Assembly: GCA_035315885.1 (NCBI GenBank)
Contig: DATFXM010000174.1
Span: 116,719 to 180,718 of the forward strand
DNA from: DATFXM01 sp035315885
GTDB lineage: Bacteria; Acidobacteriota; Blastocatellia; UBA7656
Direction: 5' to 3'
DNA length: 64,000 nt
Of the stretch, positions 59,792 to 64,000 are shown piece by piece; the stretch's first letter is position 1, and every line of letters begins with the position of its first letter. The position numbers and the translations under genes were made by a program. A model generated the notes under the pieces. The model was not told where the DNA came from, did not search any database, and saw nothing but the letters and a program-made list of their open reading frames with translations.

Positions 59792-61126
59792 ATGCAGCTT
59801 TTGCTGACAGGTCTTCTGTTTGTTGCGCCCGACTGGGTACTTTCCATCACACGGGAAAGAAAGCCCAACGTGTTCTGGGCGGAGTATATCGTCTGGCCGG
59901 CGATTCAGATTATCATCGTTCTGTTCATCGTGCTGACGCTAGTCGCGTACCTCGTTTACATCGAGCGAAAGGTTTCAGCGTTCATTCAGGCGAGACTTGG
60001 GCCGATGAGAGTCGGACCGTGGGGACTGCTTCAGCCGGCGGCGGACGGTCTGAAGCTGTTGCTAAAGGAAGACATCATCCCGCTGAAGGCCGATCAGATC
60101 GTGTTTGCGATCGCTCCGATCATTTCTGTCGCCGCCGCTCTGGTAGTCCTGGCAATCGTACCGTGGGGCGCCGCGTGGGCGACGATCGCCAACATAAACA
60201 TCGGACTCCTGTTCATCCTGGCAGTGTCGTCGGTGGGCGTGCTCGGTCTGGTGCTCGCAGGTTGGGCTTCAAACTCCAAGTACTCCCTGCTGGGAGCGCT
60301 TCGATCTTCGGCTCAGATGGTTAGCTACGAGATCGGCATGGGTCTTTCGATTATAGGTGCGCTTATGTTTGCGCGCTCGCTGTCGATGGAAGGTATTGTA
60401 GAAGCGCAACAGGCGGATCAGATTTGGTATGTCTTTTTCCAGCCGGTCGGTTTCCTGGTTTATGTAGTCAGCGCGCTGGGTGAGACGAACCGCGCACCCT
60501 TCGACCTGCCGGAAGCTGAATCGGAGCTCGTAGCCGGATATCACACCGAGTATTCCGGATTTCGATGGGCGTTGTTCTTCATGGCCGAGTACACGGCGAT
60601 GATCGTGACTTCCGCAGTAGCGGTCACGCTCTTCCTAGGCGGTTGGTATATCTGGCCAATGTACTTGATCAAGAATCCGACCGTATATGTATGGGTGAGC
60701 GTCGTGGTGTTCGCCGTGAAAATAATGTTGTTGATTTACGCGTATATGTGGTTCAGGTGGACGTGGCCGCGATACCGTTACGATCAACTGATGGAGCTCG
60801 GTTGGAAGTGGCTGATACCCGCGGGACTGGTAAACATCGTGTTGACCGGAGTCTGGTACGTGCTTGCGCTTCCCGAAGCTCGCGGCGGCCTGTTTGGCTT
60901 CCTCAAGGAAGAGAACCGGCGGCTAATCCCGGCGGGTTGGACCGGCAAGGCGTACTTCATCATCACAGGGTTTGCGCTAACAATTCCGATTTCATGGATG
61001 GTGCTATCGGCGATTAACCGGCGATCGCGAGATTTCAATCTGCACGAGCAACGTCAGCTTCAAATAAGGTTGCGCCGGGAACGACTCGAGAAGCGATCGG
61101 AACCGGAAGCAGCCAAGCAAGGTTGA
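59792..61126 (+). CDS. nuoH: NADH-quinone oxidoreductase subunit H
   Basis: The 444-residue membrane subunit joins the peripheral arm to the membrane arm and forms part of the quinone channel. It has eight or more helices with ERKVSAFIQARLGPMRVGPWGLLQPAADGLKLL and ETNRAPFDLPEAESELVAGYHTEYSG split across residues. The C-terminus has extra helices and a basic tail beyond the usual 320-350 residues. TGAGAGAAC lies just before ATG 59792. It is followed 17 nt later by nuoI. Confidence 0.97.
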   Translation: MQLLLTGLLFVAPDWVLSITRERKPNVFWAEYIVWPAIQIIIVLFIVLTLVAYLVYIERKVSAFIQARLGPMRVGPWGLLQPAADGLKLLLKEDIIPLKADQIVFAIAPIISVAAALVVLAIVPWGAAWATIANINIGLLFILAVSSVGVLGLVLAGWASNSKYSLLGALRSSAQMVSYEIGMGLSIIGALMFARSLSMEGIVEAQQADQIWYVFFQPVGFLVYVVSALGETNRAPFDLPEAESELVAGYHTEYSGFRWALFFMAEYTAMIVTSAVAVTLFLGGWYIWPMYLIKNPTVYVWVSVVVFAVKIMLLIYAYMWFRWTWPRYRYDQLMELGWKWLIPAGLVNIVLTGVWYVLALPEARGGLFGFLKEENRRLIPAGWTGKAYFIITGFALTIPISWMVLSAINRRSRDFNLHEQRQLQIRLRRERLEKRSEPEAAKQG

Positions 61127-61143
61127 GATAGACAGGTGAATTT

Positions 61144-61689
61144 ATGTCCGCAGCAGTTGAATCAAGACAGAAGCGAACAATTGGCCAAATACTGAAGCGT
61201 TTGTTGTTGCTGGATTTGTTTGAAGGTCTGCTGGTCACGTTCAAGTACAACGCGCGCGCAATGTACGAGAAGCGCGATGGCGGCAACCCGAACCAGGCGA
61301 TTTACACCGAGCAGTACCCGATGGAACCAGCGCGCGTCTCCGAACGATTTCGCGGAGCGCCGCGGCTGAATCTCGATCCCGAGACCGGCGGAACTCTGTG
61401 CATTGCCTGCGACCTGTGCGCGCTTGCCTGCCCGGTTGACTGCATCGAGGTAGGCTCGATAAGGCGTGAGGTGCGCGAGGGTGAAAAGGTGAACAAGAAG
61501 AAGGTACTGACGACCTTCATCTTTGACACCTCTCGATGCATGTTTTGCAACCTGTGCTCAGAGGCTTGTCCGACAGACTGTCTCGAGCTGACGCAGAGCT
61601 TTGAACTGGCGGTCTATCACCGATCGGGTTTTCGCTGGGATCGAGAGATGCTCGAGAAGGGCATCAACTACGTGCGTTACGCCAAATAG
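61144..61689 (+). CDS. nuoI: NADH-quinone oxidoreductase subunit I
   Basis: The 181-residue ferredoxin-like subunit carries two [4Fe-4S] clusters that pass electrons to the quinone site. CIACDLCALACPVDC and CMFCNLCSEACPTDC are the two CxxCxxCxxxCP motifs, complete. The N-terminal hydrophobic helix region has LLLLDLFEGLLVTFKY. ATG 61144. It sits in the usual H-I-J order. Confidence 0.97.
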   Translation: MSAAVESRQKRTIGQILKRLLLLDLFEGLLVTFKYNARAMYEKRDGGNPNQAIYTEQYPMEPARVSERFRGAPRLNLDPETGGTLCIACDLCALACPVDCIEVGSIRREVREGEKVNKKKVLTTFIFDTSRCMFCNLCSEACPTDCLELTQSFELAVYHRSGFRWDREMLEKGINYVRYAK

Positions 61690-61760
61690 CAACCGGCGGT
61701 GATCAAGCGCGGGCTCTGCCCGTTCTGGTACCAACACACCGGACATTCGAACGAGGAGAT

Positions 61761-62342
61761 ATGCAGCTACACGGCTGGGAAGCAGCGCTGTTCTACGTGC
61801 TCGCGATTCTGACGCTGTTCATGGCGGTGTTTGTCGTCACAGCAAGAGTCGCCGTACACTCGGCGCTGTTCCTGATCTCTACGCTCGTAAACATAGCATT
61901 GATGTTCATACTGCTTCGCGCCGAGTTTGTAGCGGGCGTCCAGATCCTTGTCTATGTTGGCGGCGTGATGGTTCTGTTTCTGTTTGTGATAATGCTCGTA
62001 CAGACGCGCGCCGAAGAGGAAGCGAAGGTCAAGCTTTACACGAGACAGAGCACACCGGCAGTGATCATCGCGCTGCTGCTGGCTCTTTCGTTTTATTTCG
62101 CGTTGAATCCAGCTCAGACCGCATATCGTCCTCCCGAGGGTGCGCAGCCTCAGGTTGCGGACGCGGGGGACATGTCCAGGGCCGGAGCCGGATATATTTC
62201 GAGAGATACTCAGGAAGTTGGAGAGCAGCTCTATCGGCAGGCCGCGCTGCCATTCGAAATTGCGTCTCTGTTGCTGCTCGTCGCGATGGTCGGTGCAGTC
62301 TTGCTGGCGCGCGGAACAAAGCAGGAACAGTATTACGACTGA
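61761..62342 (+). CDS. nuoJ: NADH-quinone oxidoreductase subunit J
   Basis: The 193-residue membrane-arm subunit has five hydrophobic helices. Conserved FMAVFVVTARVAVHSALFL and FVAGVQILVYVGGVMVLFLFVIML hold the family's conserved Gly and Tyr of helix 3 (pi-bulge region). A hydrophilic loop of about 45 residues (about 115-160) precedes the last helix, longer than in E. coli. GAGGAG precedes ATG 61761. Confidence 0.95.
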   Translation: MQLHGWEAALFYVLAILTLFMAVFVVTARVAVHSALFLISTLVNIALMFILLRAEFVAGVQILVYVGGVMVLFLFVIMLVQTRAEEEAKVKLYTRQSTPAVIIALLLALSFYFALNPAQTAYRPPEGAQPQVADAGDMSRAGAGYISRDTQEVGEQLYRQAALPFEIASLLLLVAMVGAVLLARGTKQEQYYD

Positions 62343-62357
62343 TCGCTGGAGGACCAA

Positions 62358-62786
62358 GTGTCTGGTGCAATCACTGGAGCCTTAGCCCTGTTGGGTCCTG
62401 TCCTTTTACAGGCGCAGCAGACCCCGCTGGCCAAGCGCTTCGAACCTACGCTCATCAATTTCATGATGTTGAGCTTCCTGCTGTTCGTCGTAGGCGTGGC
62501 AGGGGTCCTTTCACGACGCAACATAATCATCATCTTTATGTCGATCGAGCTCATCCTGAACGCAGTCAACCTGAATCTGATAGCGTTCTCGCGATACCTC
62601 GAACTAAACCGGGATCTGCTGACTAGTAAGGGACTCATCGTCAGCCCGCTATCCGGGCCGGTGTTCACTATTTTCATCATCGTAGTAGCCGCGGCAGAGG
62701 CAGCGGTCGGCCTAGGTATCGTGATCGCAATGTTCAGAAATCGCGAAACCGTGTCGATCGACGAAATCGATTTGTTGAAGTGGTAA
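62358..62786 (+). CDS. nuoK: NADH-quinone oxidoreductase subunit K, elongated
   Basis: The small antiporter-like membrane subunit. The three core helices are LINFMMLSFLLFVVGVAGVL, IIIIFMSIELILNAVNLNLIAF with the conserved Glu of helix 2, and the C-terminal AAAEAAVGLGIVIAMF with its Glu. NuoK is usually about 100 residues. This one is 142 because of a 35-residue N-terminal part with a hydrophobic stretch and a longer loop after helix 2. GTG start at 62358 with GGAGG upstream. A shorter start inside cannot be excluded. Confidence 0.93.
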   Translation: MSGAITGALALLGPVLLQAQQTPLAKRFEPTLINFMMLSFLLFVVGVAGVLSRRNIIIIFMSIELILNAVNLNLIAFSRYLELNRDLLTSKGLIVSPLSGPVFTIFIIVVAAAEAAVGLGIVIAMFRNRETVSIDEIDLLKW

Positions 62787-62801
62787 GAGGCGCACGCGCA
62801 T

Positions 62802-62835
62802 GCGCCGCATTGCCGCGACAAGCGGATTGCGGTGC
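62802..62835. repeat. GC-rich hairpin between nuoK and nuoL
   Basis: CCGCA/TGCGG (62805-62809 with 62828-62832) encloses CCGC/GCGG (62813-62816 with 62822-62825), with outer GCG/GTGC pairs. It fills most of the 78-bp gap and may tune expression or mRNA stability within the operon. Confidence 0.45.
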
Positions 62836-62864
62836 GCCACAGCGCCTTACGCTCGCGAGTGATT

Positions 62865-64000
62865 ATGCTCAAACTTGTCTGGCTCATCCCGGTCTTGCCG
62901 TTGCTGGGCTTTCTGTTTAACTTCACGCTCGGACGCCGCCTCAAACTCAGCGAGCGAGCCGTCTCGGTCGTAGGCTGCGGCGTGATTCTGGTTTCCCTGC
63001 TCCTCACTCTGGGAGCCTTTTACTCGTACGGCTGGGACTATGCCGCAAAGCACGATCACAAGCCTTACGTCACCAGCACCGACCCGGACACCGGACAGCA
63101 TCAGGGCTTCCCACATTCATTTGTGTGGCTTCCCGGCGGACAGGCTCACAAAACGCAGGGGCCGCAAGCTGGTACGCTCGCGAACTTCAACATCGAGTGG
63201 AGCTACCAAATTGATCAGCTATCGCTGGTGATGATGTTCGTAGTCACGTTTGTAGGCTTCTGCATACACGTGTTCGCAACCGGCTACATGCACGGCGACC
63301 CGGGCTTCTATCGGTTCTTCGCCTACCTGAACCTCTTTATGTTCATGATGCTTCTGCTCGTGATGGGCTCGAACTTCATGATCATGTTCATCGGATGGGA
63401 AGGAGTAGGGCTCTGCTCGTACCTTCTGATCGGTTACTACTTCGATCGGCAGGAAGCAGGAGACGCTTCGAAGAAGGCCTTTGTTGTTAACCGCATCGGT
63501 GATTTCGGTTTCGCGCTCGCGGTAATGGGAGTGTTCGCGACGTTCGGAACCTTGCAGTTCACCGACCTGCGCGAAGCCTCCAAAGCGTTTCCCGTCGAAC
63601 ATCTTTGGCAATGGGGTTTGATGTCCTGGATCGCGCTCGGACTCTTCATCGGCGCGACCGGCAAGAGCGCGCAGATCCCTTTGTACATCTGGCTGCCGGA
63701 CGCGATGGCTGGCCCGACGCCGGTTTCCGCGCTGATACACGCTGCAACAATGGTGACTGCCGGCGTGTTCATGGTCACCCGCACCAATTTCCTTTTCCAG
63801 CGCTCGCTCACAATGATGATGGTCGTAGCGCTTGTCGGGTGCCTCACCGCATTCATCGCCGCCACCATCGGCATCACACAGACCGACATCAAGAAGGTGC
63901 TCGCCTATTCCACCGTATCGCAACTAGGCTACATGTTTCTCGCGGCGGGCGTCGGCGCCTTCATAGGCGGGATATTTCACGTCTTCACCCACGCCTTCTT
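62865..64000 (+). CDS. nuoL: NADH-quinone oxidoreductase subunit L (partial, 3' end beyond the window)
   Basis: The proton-pumping antiporter-like subunit, open to the end of the window (about 378 codons seen of some 600-700). It shows the helix 5-7 core with MFVGWEGVGLCSYLLIGYYF-like sequence (here FIGWEGVGLCSYLLIGYY), KAFVVNRIGDFGF, GLFIGATGKSAQIPLYIWLPDAMAGPTPVSALIHAATMV and TDIKKVLAYSTVSQLGYM in pieces, with the conserved Lys and Glu residues of the channel. An extra hydrophilic loop of about 60 residues (about 65-120) with His-rich sequence lies after helix 2. ATG 62865 is used; an in-frame GTG lies 6 nt upstream. Confidence 0.95.
   Translation, partial: MLKLVWLIPVLPLLGFLFNFTLGRRLKLSERAVSVVGCGVILVSLLLTLGAFYSYGWDYAAKHDHKPYVTSTDPDTGQHQGFPHSFVWLPGGQAHKTQGPQAGTLANFNIEWSYQIDQLSLVMMFVVTFVGFCIHVFATGYMHGDPGFYRFFAYLNLFMFMMLLLVMGSNFMIMFIGWEGVGLCSYLLIGYYFDRQEAGDASKKAFVVNRIGDFGFALAVMGVFATFGTLQFTDLREASKAFPVEHLWQWGLMSWIALGLFIGATGKSAQIPLYIWLPDAMAGPTPVSALIHAATMVTAGVFMVTRTNFLFQRSLTMMMVVALVGCLTAFIAATIGITQTDIKKVLAYSTVSQLGYMFLAAGVGAFIGGIFHVFTHAF

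Overview
The window looks like chromosomal DNA of a Gram-negative, respiring, high-GC bacterium. A secretin, a Wza-like outer-membrane exporter, an OmpA-domain protein and a proton-pumping complex I are all present. The mix of gene families, with many secreted peptidases, a cohesin-bearing secretin, Gum/Wzz-type exopolysaccharide genes and abundant low-complexity intergenic repeats, fits Acidobacteriota (Blastocatellia-like). That assignment is an inference from gene content; no rRNA gene is present to test it. No insertion sequence, prophage, plasmid gene or CRISPR array was recognised.

Layout. 0-20 kb: housekeeping and secreted-enzyme genes in short mixed-strand units: rdgB, an M3-like peptidase, aroB, a DUF4845-like membrane protein, a large M16-like protein, an OmpA-like outer-membrane protein, gdhA, an eIF-2B-like protein, an M28 peptidase, an alpha/beta hydrolase, a transglutaminase-like protein, tRNA-Arg(CCT), apt, acylphosphatase, tRNA-Pro(CGG) and an Asp-box propeller protein. 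19.7-26.3 kb: folD, a TPR protein, a secreted M14 carboxypeptidase and a zinc-ribbon membrane protein. 26.4-34.3 kb: a minus-strand type II secretion/type IV pilus-like operon (GspF, GspE, secretin with cohesin domain, two pseudopilins, a PilM-like protein). 34.5-37.3 kb: psd, a DUF465 protein and an MFS exporter behind a possible attenuator. 37.8-42.1 kb: rplM-rpsI-rpsB-tsf-pyrH-frr, a translation block with UMP kinase. 42.1-45.3 kb: tsaE, nnrDE and a metallo-beta-lactamase-fold hydrolase. 45.8-56.6 kb: an exopolysaccharide locus with a family 2 glycosyltransferase, an AT-hook/HTH protein, an XRE regulator, Wza, a polyprenyl-phosphate sugar transferase, a BY-kinase-like ATPase, an ExeA-type ATPase, Wzz, a divergent LuxR-type regulator and a PqqD-like protein. 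57.8-64.0 kb: nuoC-D-H-I-J-K-L, with nuoL cut by the window edge and nuoA, B, E, F and G absent from the run.

The noncoding DNA holds the least explained material. There are two candidate structured RNAs (992-1158 and 57352-57490), a possible transcription attenuator ahead of the MFS gene (37320-37379), a 180-bp and a 96-bp long palindrome, a 76-bp tandem repeat whose hairpin shows a compensatory base change, and about ten intergenic islands of 7- or 9-nt-periodic sequence, often arranged as facing inverted arms. All structures were read by eye and none was folded or searched.
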